This document shows positions 18,010 through 27,352 of a stretch of 64,000 bases of DNA, one piece after another. Made by a program: the position numbers and the translations under genes. The DNA lies in the NCBI RefSeq assembly GCF_001904745.1, contig NZ_MRCD01000011.1, forward strand, positions 84,714-148,713, in the 5' to 3' direction. The notes beneath the pieces are model-generated. The model was not told where the DNA came from and ran no database searches. It worked only from the letters and a program-made list of their open reading frames with translations. Source of the stretch: Calothrix sp. HK-06 (GTDB lineage: Bacteria; Cyanobacteriota; Cyanobacteriia; Cyanobacteriales; Nostocaceae). Each line of letters starts with the position of its first letter. The stretch's first letter is position 1.

Positions 18010-19029
18010 TTACGATTTACTCAAATTTGGTTCGACAACTAGAGGATAGTTATCAAAGTTGCGTCGTACCCAATCCATTCCGACTTCATTATTAAGCTTA
18101 ATTTTTTGCGGTATATTTGGGTAAATCTTCCCTAAAATATCCGAATCTTGTTCAACTACGATTTTTGCTAAATCCAGAGACATCTGTTCAAATGCTTTGA
18201 ATAGAGGATTTTTTGATAAACCAAATAACATTACATAAGTTCGGGTATGTGTGATTGATTCAGGTATAAATACATAAATTTGAGCAACTTTACCCATATC
18301 AACTTCACCGTGAAATATTATCAAGGATGGAAAATAATTTTCTAAATGTGCTTTGAGAACTTTGGGCATTAAGAGTAAACCAGGATTCTTAATTTTCTCG
18401 ACTAGATTCGCAGCTTTTGTTGGCATATGATAATAAGCGTGCGAATGATGTCCGTTATCGATAAACTTTTCAAAATTGACTTCCTGAATTTGAAATAATG
18501 CTCGATGCGTACCATTTTGATGATTATAATCGTGCATATTCAATAACATTGATATTAAATCTGTCTTAACACTAGTATCAGCACCACATCCAATAAATTT
18601 ATATTTGGCAGCAATTTCATTCAATATATTTGGGATTGTTTGTTTCGCTGACTTTCCTCCATAGGTCCAAATAAAATCACCTTGAATTATCAGTTGTAAT
18701 GGTTCCAATTGCGGCAAAGTCTTTTTTTTAGAACCTGGTAAAACCGTGCATCCTTCGCTATCGAATTCCAGTGCATGAAACGGACAAACCACCACACTGG
18801 TTTTATCTTCCTTCTGTTGACACCATCCTTCTGAAAGCATCGCACCCATATGTGGGCAAGCATTCTGTAAAGCGTTGATATTACCTGATGCATCTTTCCA
18901 CAACACGTAATCATTACAATATAGCGACACCTTAAAAGGTTTATTAACCGCTAGCATTGATTTATGTGCTATTAACCAAGGAGAACCTTCTAACATCGAC
19001 ATTGTTTTTTCCTTTAGAGCGATTGACAA
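18010..19029 (-). CDS. Rieske-type non-haem iron oxygenase
   Basis: 339 residues. An N-terminal Rieske [2Fe-2S] domain carries CPHMGAML and CPFHALEF, i.e. C-x-H and C-x2-H ligands. The catalytic domain has DYNHQNGTH, the D-x2-H-x4-H arrangement that binds mononuclear iron in this superfamily. It probably hydroxylates or demethylates a small organic substrate with electrons from a separate reductase, which is not encoded nearby. An AraC regulator lies 120 bp upstream on the same strand and is its likely controller. Start 19029 or the in-frame ATG 19002. Confidence 0.85.
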   Translation of the reverse strand: MSIALKEKTMSMLEGSPWLIAHKSMLAVNKPFKVSLYCNDYVLWKDASGNINALQNACPHMGAMLSEGWCQQKEDKTSVVVCPFHALEFDSEGCTVLPGSKKKTLPQLEPLQLIIQGDFIWTYGGKSAKQTIPNILNEIAAKYKFIGCGADTSVKTDLISMLLNMHDYNHQNGTHRALFQIQEVNFEKFIDNGHHSHAYYHMPTKAANLVEKIKNPGLLLMPKVLKAHLENYFPSLIIFHGEVDMGKVAQIYVFIPESITHTRTYVMLFGLSKNPLFKAFEQMSLDLAKIVVEQDSDILGKIYPNIPQKIKLNNEVGMDWVRRNFDNYPLVVEPNLSKS

Positions 19030-19149
19030 AATATATTTTGCGAAAATCTGGGACGGATAGGTTACGTCCCGTTGATTATTGATTGTATGAGTGTTTTCGT
19101 CTGCGTGTCTCGCTCATTCTTCCAAAAAATCGCTCCATATTCCGAAAAA

Positions 19150-20040
19150 TTATCGCTGCTGATACAGCTTGGGTGTGATGCCAACATGTTTGCGAAAAAC
19201 CTTAGCAAAATGGCTTTGGCTTTGATATCCGACAAGCTGCGAAACTTGGGTGATTGATAAATTCTTAGTGAGATAGTGCTTGGCTCGTTCGATGCGACAT
19301 TGAGTGAGATATTGGTGAGGCGCAACTCCAGTAGATTGTTTGAATAATGTCGCAAAATAATGAGGGCTCATGTGTACAATAGTTGCAATTTCTATGAGCG
19401 AAATATTTTGTTCGAGATTATCGTTGATGTAAGCGATTGCCACTCTCAAGTTATAGTTTGATAATCCACCAGTACGCTCACTAAAAACAGGCTGATGTGC
19501 CGAATATCGTTTCAACAAATGAACCGCTAGCATTGTCGCAACTGTCGAAGCATACAAACGGCTGTCAACAGCACCCACTTCTAACTCTTGTTTTAATGAC
19601 AATCCAAGCTGTAGAATCAATGGATCATGTACAATTAACTGCTGGACAATCTCAATTCGCTCTGCATCAACAGATTCAAAGGCAACCTGAGAGAGACTTG
19701 CAGGCTCAAGATAAAGGTGAATGATTCCTAGTTCCTGCTCAAATATTGTAGCAGGGGCAACTTGTTGAGATGGAAAAATCCCGCAATCACCGACCTCACA
19801 CCATCGCTGTTGCCAGTGACCATTAAGTTTAACTTTTGCCGAAAATGGGTTAGTGCAGATGTTGATTGTGTGTTGTGCAGGATAAGTTTCAGGAATGGAA
19901 TAAGGAGATTGGCGATGATAGGCAAAGTAAAAACTACCCCAATCCGCTTTCCGGCTAGAAAGAATAAGGGGTTTGGGTAGTAGTGGGTTGAAACTGTCTG
20001 AAGAAGAGGCATCGATCCGTATAGGTTGCTCAGTGGACAT
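19150..20040 (-). CDS. AraC family transcriptional regulator
   Basis: About 296 residues from ATG 20040 (MSTEQPIRI); a frame open to 20094 allows a longer start. The C-terminal about 100 residues hold two helix-turn-helix units: SLIEIATIVHMSPHYFATLFKQ and ITQVSQLVGYQSQSHFAKVF, followed by GITPKLYQ. The N-terminal part is the sensory half. It precedes the Rieske oxygenase on the same strand and is divergent from the NTF2-like gene at 20240, so it may control either. Inducer unknown. Confidence 0.92.
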   Translation of the reverse strand: MSTEQPIRIDASSSDSFNPLLPKPLILSSRKADWGSFYFAYHRQSPYSIPETYPAQHTINICTNPFSAKVKLNGHWQQRWCEVGDCGIFPSQQVAPATIFEQELGIIHLYLEPASLSQVAFESVDAERIEIVQQLIVHDPLILQLGLSLKQELEVGAVDSRLYASTVATMLAVHLLKRYSAHQPVFSERTGGLSNYNLRVAIAYINDNLEQNISLIEIATIVHMSPHYFATLFKQSTGVAPHQYLTQCRIERAKHYLTKNLSITQVSQLVGYQSQSHFAKVFRKHVGITPKLYQQR

Positions 20041-20239
20041 TGCAAAGGGTATCTCTACTAGTACTGCTATAGGTATTATTGGCTCAGTTTTCAATTAAAC
20101 GTGCGTTAAATACAATAAAAAATGGCTTTAAAGTTCCAAGCACATCTGTTGATACCTGACTATCTAAGCAGTTTTTTCTCACTCGTGAGAAATTCGGGAT
20201 ATACTACTCGATGGAAAACTACTCTCTGGAGAAAAGCTA

Positions 20240-20662
20240 ATGAGCGACATTGATAAAAACAAGCAAGTCATCCAGAACTTTATCCAAGTAGTTTGGAACG
20301 GTCGCGATCTCTCGGCATTGAAAGATTTCTGGGCAGAAGATTGTGTAAACCATGCGATGCCAGGAACAGACAATCGCGGTCTTAACGCGCTTCGGATCTA
20401 TCATGATTCATTCTTTGATGATTTTTTCTCCGCTTTCCCTGACATCCAGATTGAGATCATGCAGCAGGTTGCGGAAGGCGATCTAATTGCGACATACATC
20501 ACCAGCCAAGGCACACATAGTGGCTCGTTCTACGGCATTCCGCCAACAGGCAAGCACATCTCTACATCTGTGATCCGAATTGATCGGGTTCAAGACAGAA
20601 AGATTACAGAGCATTGGTCGGTTTCCGACGCGGCAGGTCTGATGCAGCAAATTCAATCTTGA
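20240..20662 (+). CDS. SnoaL-like ester cyclase family protein
   Basis: 140 residues with the hallmark of SnoaL-like polyketide cyclases: VIQNFIQVVWNGRDLSALKD, then DCVNHAMPGT, FSAFPDIQIEI, GTHSGSFYGIPPTGKHIS and the closing ITEHWSVSD. Full-length for the family. The ribosome-binding site ggagaaaag precedes ATG. It is divergently oriented from the AraC regulator. Reaction unknown. Confidence 0.88.
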   Translation: MSDIDKNKQVIQNFIQVVWNGRDLSALKDFWAEDCVNHAMPGTDNRGLNALRIYHDSFFDDFFSAFPDIQIEIMQQVAEGDLIATYITSQGTHSGSFYGIPPTGKHISTSVIRIDRVQDRKITEHWSVSDAAGLMQQIQS

Positions 20663-21078
20663 AACGACCAACGATTTAAAAATGTGCTTATATCTCAAGC
20701 TTTACAACCTAAAAACACGTCTGAGTTTTGTTCATTATTAGGCTTACCAAAAGAAACATCTTAAAATCGGCGCCATGACCCCTTTCCACAGGCACCCACT
20801 AAATACATAAAAAGCACCAATTTTATTTCTTCAGTAGTACAGGCGCCACTTGTTCGCAATATGAAATATCTCAAACACTTATTATAGCGTTTGTTCTAGG
20901 CGCCTGCTCTCTCCATGCTTGTTGAGGCTAAAACCGCTGTATGTAAATCTTTGAGAGATTTCGGAGATATCTATTGAGAGAATTCCAAAAATCATCTAAA
21001 TTGTGATTTGATGCTTTTGGGTTAAACACATTGCTATACCTTTTTCGTAATAAGCTGCTTCATTGATAAAAGTTGGAT

Positions 21079-21619
21079 CCCACATTCCGCACTTCAAAAT
21101 GTCGTATCAAATATTACATAAATACTTAATGAAAAGAGTAAATAAAATTACATATAATAATTAAGTAAGTTGATATCTTGCATATAACGAGAAAACTCGT
21201 AAAAAGTAAATACAAATCACATAAATATAACAGCAATCAAAAAATAGCTTTCAAATATAAATAATAACTACTGAAGCTACAAGTTTGGTATTATTACGTA
21301 AAGTGAATAATGCGCGCGATACCATTCGTGAGAGAATCAAAAAAACTCAAAAATATTTTAGAGGTAAAAAGTGTCTCCAATATCAGATGCAAAAATTAAG
21401 AATATAGACCACCTAGGAATCGTAGCTGGACTAATTGATGAAATAGGAATAGTTGAAACAATTAATTCAAAATTAGGAGTAGACTCCCGTGAGAGGATTA
21501 CTGCGGGAATATTAGTTAAAGCTGTTTTAATCAATGGATTAGTTTCTTTATCATCCTAATTTTTTGCTTTTTGCTTACTTGTAATCTGTTGTACTTCAAC
21601 TTGAAGTGCGGAATGTGGG
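21079..21619 (+). mobile_element. Internally deleted insertion sequence (IS1634-like)
   Basis: About 540 bp bounded by perfect 19-bp inverted repeats (left CCCACATTCCGCACTTCAA, right its complement). Inside is only the N-terminal part of a transposase with a DUF4277-like sequence (21371-21559). I see no target-site duplication. It cannot move by itself. Confidence 0.7.
21371..21559 (+). pseudogene. IS1634-like transposase, N-terminal fragment
   Basis: 62 residues starting at GTG (MSPISDAKIKNIDHLGIVAG). They contain IDEIGIVETINSKLG and VLINGLVSLS, the DUF4277 start of IS1634-type transposases, which normally exceed 500 residues. The DDE catalytic domain is missing. It lies within the inverted repeats at 21079 and 21619. 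Confidence 0.75.
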
Positions 21620-21658
21620 TCTTAAAGCTATTGACAACCTATTTAAGGGCATGGGCTA

Positions 21659-21913
21659 GTCACTGTAACTCTAGACAAGAAACGGCAACCGCAAGCTTTG
21701 CGCGACCAGGACGACTGGCATTTATTCGCTCTAGCCCACTTCAGCGAGGCGCATTATTTAGTCAGCGGAGACGGAGACGTTCTGGCGCTTAAACCCAAAT
21801 GGGGTAAAGCCAATATCCTAACTTTAAGGGAGTTTTCAAACAAATTTGTTACCATACCTTCGTCAACACCTCTAATGTATTATTTTATACTATTAACTAG
21901 ATCTATCAGTTAG
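21659..21913 (+). pseudogene. PIN-domain toxin, C-terminal fragment
   Basis: The frame ALRDQDDWHLFALAHF...YLVSGDGDVLALKP...ILTLREF is the C-terminal half of a putative PIN ribonuclease toxin (the D-D and D-x-D acidic residues are present). The N-terminal half with the first Asp is missing. It begins just after the deleted IS, which may have broken the gene. No antitoxin is seen. Confidence 0.6.
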
Positions 21914-21936
21914 TAAAAAAATTTTAATGTTTGAAC

Positions 21937-22461
21937 ATGATCACTCTAAGAAAAGCCACAAAATCCGATATTCCAACACTTGAGTATTGGGACAGACAGC
22001 CTCATGTTATTGCCGCCCATACTGACGGGGGCGAGTACGACAGCGATGATTGGACTTGGGAGCAAGACCTTGCCATGAATCCTCTCTACTACCAAACTTA
22101 TATTGCTTTTCTAGATACACAGCCTTTAGGAGTGATACAAATTTGCGACCCAGCCAACGAAGAATCTCATTATTGGGGAGAGATGGAGCAGAATCAAAGA
22201 GCCATAGATATCTGGATCGGGGAATTGACCAATACTGGCAAGGGCTACGGAACAATAATGATGCGTGAGGCTATTGAATTGTGTTTCTCTGACCCTAAAG
22301 TTACAACTATTTGGGTTGACCCGCTAGCTAGCAACGAAAGGGCTATTAAATTCTATCAACAAATTGGCTTTGTCTTTGTACAGTATCGCCACTTTAACGA
22401 TGATTACTGTGCTGTACTGAAACTGAATAGAGTTGGCTATAACTTGATTAAGAATAATTAG
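21937..22461 (+). CDS. GNAT family N-acetyltransferase (AAC(6')-like)
   Basis: 174 residues from ATG 21937 (MITLRKATKSDIP); the upstream TTG at 21931 is less likely. The acetyl-CoA-binding region reads IGELTNTGKGYGTIMMREAI, and the end has NERAIKFYQQIGFVFV. The acidic DDWTWEQDLAM segment and the overall layout resemble AAC(6')-type acetyltransferases that modify aminoglycosides, but substrate cannot be inferred safely. Confidence 0.85.
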   Translation: MITLRKATKSDIPTLEYWDRQPHVIAAHTDGGEYDSDDWTWEQDLAMNPLYYQTYIAFLDTQPLGVIQICDPANEESHYWGEMEQNQRAIDIWIGELTNTGKGYGTIMMREAIELCFSDPKVTTIWVDPLASNERAIKFYQQIGFVFVQYRHFNDDYCAVLKLNRVGYNLIKNN

Positions 22462-22722
22462 GTAGATAACACTCTGTAAATCCTCAATAACACCTAGTTA
22501 ATCAATCAAAGCTATAAACACGTGTTTAAACAGGCCTTAACAAGCCGCACGCAAATTGGGTATGGATAAAGGCGCCTCAAACTGCGCGCGTTAAGTTAAT
22601 TAACCATATATCTTGTTTAAAACACATTAGTAATGAACTAGGCGTAGATATAGGTAATAGTAAACGTGTTTTATCAACCGTAGCATTCATGGTTGATACC
22701 TGTCTGTTGTGAAAAACCCTTA

Positions 22723-22811
22723 TTCAAGTGGCGCCTGTTTACCCTGGAATTAAAACATCCAAGAAAATGTGAACAAATTGTTCACATCGATATTGCTATC
22801 ACGCATGGCGC
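22723..22811. repeat. Dispersed repeat around palindrome GTGAACAAATTGTTCAC, copy A
   Basis: About 85 bp matching 56835-56925. The palindrome is at 22769-22785 and is followed by ATCGATATT in both copies. Each copy is bounded by a CGCCTG on the left and GGCGCC on the right. No gene is visible in the 22462-23186 gap around it. Confidence 0.65.
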
Positions 22812-23186
22812 CGAACGTATCTATATAAACAGGTTGTAACGCAGTTTTATTGTTGGCGCCTTTTCTATAATTCCTGAAGATTTAGAGTTACCTAAGTGAC
22901 TTTTCAGCAACTTCCTTGAGCTTTAATAAGGCTTTCTGCCACATTTCGAGCATCTGACTATGACATTCGTCAAAAACTAATACAATCATATTAGTAATTA
23001 TTGCTCTGAGTGAGTTGATCATTCATATTTTGGGGCGCCAATAGTAAAGAATTACAGTTGCCTTTTACTTTGGCATCGCAACAGGTTGCAAAGTTCACAG
23101 AATGGCAAAGAAGTAGTTTAAAACTGGCACCGCTCAAAAAGTGCTGTTTGTAAAGGTTGGTGCCGATAATCTCTAAAGCAGCAGTT

Positions 23187-23191
23187 CGTGT
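23187..23191. repeat. CAST target-site duplication, left copy
   Basis: CGTGT directly precedes the element end TGTACA; the identical CGTGT follows the other end at 53933-53937. Confidence 0.9.
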
Positions 23192-23430
23192 TGTACATTA
23201 ACTAATTATTTGTCAATTTAACAAATTATTGTCACAAATGTAGGAAATCCTGAAAACCCTGCCATCTAAAGGTTTGTGGCAGGTTTTTTATTATTTTAAG
23301 ATTCCAAGCCTGTCAAAGCTTAATTAACATATTAACTGTCAAATCCCAGAAATATAACACATTAATTGTCAGTTCCCAAAAATCAAACAAATTAATGATT
23401 TTATAAAATTTAACAAATTCTTTGTCCATT
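23192..23430. promoter_or_regulatory. CAST left end with TnsB-binding-type repeats
   Basis: The terminus TGTACATTAACTAATTATTTGTCA is followed by repeated motifs with ATTAA and TGTCA cores (at about 23214-23236, 23324-23345, 23359-23374 and 23408-23426). This is the typical spaced TnsB-site layout of V-K elements. Nothing else is encoded before tnsB. Confidence 0.8.
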
Positions 23431-23469
23431 TATTAATATAATACAACTATGTTTTTATAAAACACATCT

Positions 23470-25233
23470 ATGAAGGATGCAAAATCTACTACAAACTCTG
23501 CAATGACACATGCCAGCATTGCGGATGTAGAAAACGGTAAAGCAGAAGCAAATATTATTGTTTCTGAACTGTCAGATGAAGCTTTGTTAAAAATGGAGGT
23601 TATTCAAACCCTATTAAAAAATAGCGACTGTAGCACACGTGGTGAGCTTCTCAAACAATCAGCAGAAAAACTTGGTAAGTCTGTACGAACTGTGCGGCGC
23701 CTAGTTGATAAGTGGGAAAAAGAAGGTTTAGCTGGGTTGGTTCAGAATCAACGAGATGATAAAGGTAAGCACCGAGTTAACAAATACTGGCAAGAGTTTG
23801 TTTTGACGACTTACAAAGAAAATAATAAGGGCAGTAAAAGAATGACTCGCCAGCAGGTATTTATTAGAGCCAAGGCGAGAGCAGATGAACTAGGTATTGA
23901 ACCTCCTTCACACATGACGGTTTACCGAATTTTAAAACCGTTAATAGACAAGCAGGAACAAGCTAAAAGTATTCGTAGTCCAGGTTGGCGCGGTTCGCGT
24001 TTATCAGTAAAAACCCGTGATGGCAAAGATTTACAAGTAGAGCATAGTAATCAGGTTTGGCAGTGTGACCATACCCGCGTTGATGTTTTATTGGTAGACC
24101 AGCATGGGAAAATTCTTAGTCGTCCTTGGTTAACAACAGTAATCGATAGTTATTCGCGTTGCATTATGGGCATTAACTTGGGTTACGATGCACCGAGTTC
24201 GACTGTTGTGGCTTTGGCGTTACGTCATGCAATTTTGCCTAAGCAGTACAGTTCAGAATATGGACTTCATGAAGAATGGGGTACTTATGGTTTACCGCAA
24301 AATTTCTATACGGACGGAGGTAAAGATTTTCGCTCTAACCATTTGCAGCAAATAGGAGTGCAACTAGGGTTTGTGTGTCATTTACGTGACAGACCATCTG
24401 AGGGTGGTAGTGTTGAGCGTCCATTTAAAACTTTAAATACAGAATTATTTTCAACTTTGGCGGGGTATACAGGTTCTAACGTTCAAGAAAGACCAGAAGA
24501 AGCAGAGAAAGAAGCTTGTTTAACACTACGCCAACTAGAGAAGATGTTGGTGCGTTATATCGTCGATAACTATAACCAACGAATCGATGCACGAATGGGC
24601 GACCAGACAAGATTTCAACGCTGGGAATCTGGGTTAATTGCAATGCCAGATTTACTTTCTGAAAGGGATTTAGATATTTGCTTAATGAAGCAAACACGGC
24701 GCCAAATTCAACGCGGGGGATATCTACAATTTGAAAACTTGATATACCGAGGTGAGCTTTTAGCGGGTTACGCGGGAGAAAGTGTTGTATTGCGTTATGA
24801 CCCTAAAGACATCACAAAAATTTTGGTTTATCGCATGTCCGAGGGTAAAGAAATATTTCTTGCCCGTGCTTATGCTCAAGATTTAGAGGCAGAAGAACTA
24901 TCTTTAGATGAAGCAAAAGCGAGCAGCCGTAAAGTCAGGGAAACAGGTAAAGCTATCAATAATCGCTCAATTTTGGCAGAGATAAGAGAACGGGAAACAT
25001 TCCCAACTCAAAAGAAAACTAGAAAAGAGCGTCAAAAATTGGAACAGACTGAGGTCAAAAAAGCTAAACAACTTACACCTGTCGAAACGGAGAAAGCAAT
25101 AGATGTGGTATCTATTGATGCAAAACCTACTGGTAAAAATCCTGTTGAGAGTGAGCTTTGCACTGAATCTGGAGAGCTAGATATGCCAGAAGTACTTGAC
25201 TACGAACAAATGCGTGAAGATTACGGGTGGTAA
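23470..25233 (+). CDS. tnsB: CAST transposase TnsB
   Basis: 587 residues, DDE-family transposase that binds the ends, nicks 3' ends and joins them to the target. N-terminal helix-turn-helix domains (LGKSVRTVRRLVDKWEKEGL; then RMTRQQVF...HMTVYRIL) precede an RNase H-fold core with catalytic Asp in WQCDHTRVD, Asp in FYTDGGKDF and Glu in GGSVERPF. The C-terminal mu-type domain and a long charged tail (about 480-587) follow; the tail contacts TnsC in this family. Full length for V-K TnsB. It overlaps the start of tnsC. Confidence 0.95.
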   Translation: MKDAKSTTNSAMTHASIADVENGKAEANIIVSELSDEALLKMEVIQTLLKNSDCSTRGELLKQSAEKLGKSVRTVRRLVDKWEKEGLAGLVQNQRDDKGKHRVNKYWQEFVLTTYKENNKGSKRMTRQQVFIRAKARADELGIEPPSHMTVYRILKPLIDKQEQAKSIRSPGWRGSRLSVKTRDGKDLQVEHSNQVWQCDHTRVDVLLVDQHGKILSRPWLTTVIDSYSRCIMGINLGYDAPSSTVVALALRHAILPKQYSSEYGLHEEWGTYGLPQNFYTDGGKDFRSNHLQQIGVQLGFVCHLRDRPSEGGSVERPFKTLNTELFSTLAGYTGSNVQERPEEAEKEACLTLRQLEKMLVRYIVDNYNQRIDARMGDQTRFQRWESGLIAMPDLLSERDLDICLMKQTRRQIQRGGYLQFENLIYRGELLAGYAGESVVLRYDPKDITKILVYRMSEGKEIFLARAYAQDLEAEELSLDEAKASSRKVRETGKAINNRSILAEIRERETFPTQKKTRKERQKLEQTEVKKAKQLTPVETEKAIDVVSIDAKPTGKNPVESELCTESGELDMPEVLDYEQMREDYGW

Positions 25234-25235
25234 AA

Positions 25236-26072
25236 ATGGTAGCAAAAGAAGCGCAAGAAGTCGCCAAACAGCTAGGTGATATTCCTGTTAATGATGAGCA
25301 ATTACAAGCTCAAATCCATCGATTAAATCGCAAAGGATTTGTTCCCTTAGAACAAGTGCAAACTCTGCATGACTGGCTAGAAGGAAAACGGCAATCACGT
25401 CAATCAGGACGTGTGGTAGGAGAGTCTAGAACTGGTAAGACTATGGGTTGTGATGCATATCGATTAAGAAATAAGCCCAAACAAGAAGCAGGAAAACCGC
25501 CAACAGTGCCTGTAGCTTACATCCAAATTCCTCAAGAGTGCGGCGCCAAAGAATTATTTGGGGTAATTATGGAGCATTTGAAGTACCAAGTAACTAAAGG
25601 AACAGTGGCAGAAATTAGAGATAGAACGCTGCGTGTTCTTAAAGGTTGTGGGGTTGAGATGTTAATCATTGATGAGGCTGACCGTTTCAAACCCAAGACT
25701 TTTGCTGAGGTTCGTGATATTTTCGACAAGTTGGAAATCCCAGTTATTTTGGTGGGGACTGACCGCTTGGATGGTGTGATTAAGCGCGATGAGCAGGTCT
25801 ATAACCGTTTTCGGTCTTGTCATCGTTTTGGCAAATTGTCGGGGGAAGAATTTAAACGGACTGTGGAAATTTGGGAAAAGAAGGTTTTGCAGTTACCAGT
25901 AGCTTCCAATCTTTCTAGTAAAACGATGTTGAAAAGCTTGGGGGAAGCGACAGGGGGTTATATCGGTTTGCTCGATATGATTTTGCGAGAGAGCGCAATC
26001 CGTGCCCTGAAAAAGGGATTGCAAAAAATTGATTTGGACACTTTAAAGGAAGTCACTGCGGAGTATCGGTAG
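25236..26072 (+). CDS. tnsC: CAST AAA+ regulator TnsC
   Basis: AAA+ ATPase, about 278 residues from ATG 25236; a GTG at 25227 inside tnsB is the alternative. Walker A is GESRTGKT, Walker B is MLIIDEADRF, and a sensor-like VILVGTDRL follows. TnsC polymerises on DNA and recruits TnsB to the Cas12k-TniQ-marked site. It sits between tnsB and tniQ with overlapping or abutting reading frames, so the three are translated together. Confidence 0.95.
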   Translation: MVAKEAQEVAKQLGDIPVNDEQLQAQIHRLNRKGFVPLEQVQTLHDWLEGKRQSRQSGRVVGESRTGKTMGCDAYRLRNKPKQEAGKPPTVPVAYIQIPQECGAKELFGVIMEHLKYQVTKGTVAEIRDRTLRVLKGCGVEMLIIDEADRFKPKTFAEVRDIFDKLEIPVILVGTDRLDGVIKRDEQVYNRFRSCHRFGKLSGEEFKRTVEIWEKKVLQLPVASNLSSKTMLKSLGEATGGYIGLLDMILRESAIRALKKGLQKIDLDTLKEVTAEYR

Positions 26073-26581
26073 TGGAAGAAGAATATATTAAACCTTGGCT
26101 ATTTCAAGTTGAGCCATTTGAAGGAGAAAGTTTAAGTCACTTTTTGGGAAGGTTTCGACGCGCAAATGAGTTAACACCTGGCGGGTTGGGCAAAGCTACG
26201 GGACTTGGAGGAGCAATTGCTCGTTGGGAGAAATTTCGATTTAATCCTCCCCCAGATGGTCAGCAATTAGAGAAACTAGCTGTCGTGACAGCTATTAATG
26301 TTGATAGGTTGACACAAATGTTGGCGCCTCCTGGTACAGGTATGAAACTTGAGCCGATTCGTTTGTGTGGGGCTTGTTATGCTGAGTCACCTTGCCACAA
26401 AATTGAGTGGCAGTTTAAGGAAACACAAGGGTGTAAGCACCATAAATTGCGTTTGTTATCAGAATGTCCTAATTGTGGCGCCAGGTTTAAGGTTCCGGCT
26501 TTATGGATGGATGGGTGGTGTCATCGGTGTTTTACACCGTTTGTGGAGATGGTTAAGTGGCAAAAACAAACTAACCATTAA
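26072..26581 (+). CDS. tniQ: CAST target-selection protein TniQ
   Basis: 169 residues, the short TniQ typical of V-K systems. The start is GTG at 26072, overlapping the tnsC stop by one base. The N-terminal TniQ motif EPFEGESLSHFLGRFRRAN is clear. Two zinc-binding clusters follow: CGACYAESPCH and CPNCGARF...GWCHRCF. It bridges Cas12k and the TnsC filament. Confidence 0.95.
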   Translation: MEEEYIKPWLFQVEPFEGESLSHFLGRFRRANELTPGGLGKATGLGGAIARWEKFRFNPPPDGQQLEKLAVVTAINVDRLTQMLAPPGTGMKLEPIRLCGACYAESPCHKIEWQFKETQGCKHHKLRLLSECPNCGARFKVPALWMDGWCHRCFTPFVEMVKWQKQTNH

Positions 26582-26617
26582 AATGAAAACACAGTTTGGT
26601 TAAGTACTTTCATTTTG

Positions 26618-27224
26618 CTAATCCCCATCAATATCATGAATTGACTCAAGGCTTAAATTTTTGCCCATTGCCTTGCTAATTAGTTCCATAAGAGCTTCTG
26701 CTCTCGCTTGGAAAAATGCTTCAAAGTCGTCACATCGTAAAGTTTCTAGTGTGATGCAGTGTGATTGCAGTATTCTATCAAGGTTAGTAGCCCCTGTTCC
26801 ACATAGCTCAAATTCTTTTAGGTAAAGCGAAGGCGCCTTACAGCCTATTGTTTTGTTGGTTTTGGCGCTCAATGGGGTGCGGTTAACAAGACAGTTATAT
26901 TTTTTGGGGTCAATTCCTTGTTTACGACACCATGCAACAGGAAATATGTGGCGAGAATCGATTTGTTCCTCAAAATAAACAACGTCGTTAATTTCTTCTG
27001 CTGTAAACCAATCAACGGCACCTTCGCTTCGTAGTAATGCGGCGAATCCTTGGTAAACGGCGCCAAGTTGCTTTCTAACGCTGATTAGTCGCTCCAATGA
27101 GAAATTTGCTTGCGTAATAGCAAAAGGACTTGAGCCACCATCAAGCCATGCTGGAATTTCAACAATATCTCGTTCAGCTTGAGAATGGTGCGAGTAAGTA
27201 TAAATCTCACCAAATATCCCGTGT
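26618..27224 (-). pseudogene. DUF262/HNH (GmrSD-like) nuclease, C-terminal fragment
   Basis: The frame runs from GIFGEIYTYSHH (about 27220) to the end and parallels the C-terminal 200 residues of the intact gene 27353-29209: QIDSRHIFPVAWCRKQGIDPKKYNCLVNRTPLS against AIESHHVFPEAWCKKQN. The first ATG (27097) is internal to the homology. The DUF262 half is gone and RHIF replaces HHVF at the HNH site. A decayed second copy from a former cargo gene. Confidence 0.8.
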
Positions 27225-27352
27225 TTAATTCAGTGTTGCTTTTCGATAGACTACTGTTTTTTGTTCATGATACAGAAAGAGACGATTGCTTAGTGTTAAA
27301 TTAACATTAGCTCAGTTTTCTAATTCTAAAAATCTTTATTTCTTAGTCAAGA

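Noticed and set aside
23100..23186. tRNA gene or spacer match at the CAST insertion site
   Set aside because: No cloverleaf pattern and no spacer similarity seen by eye.
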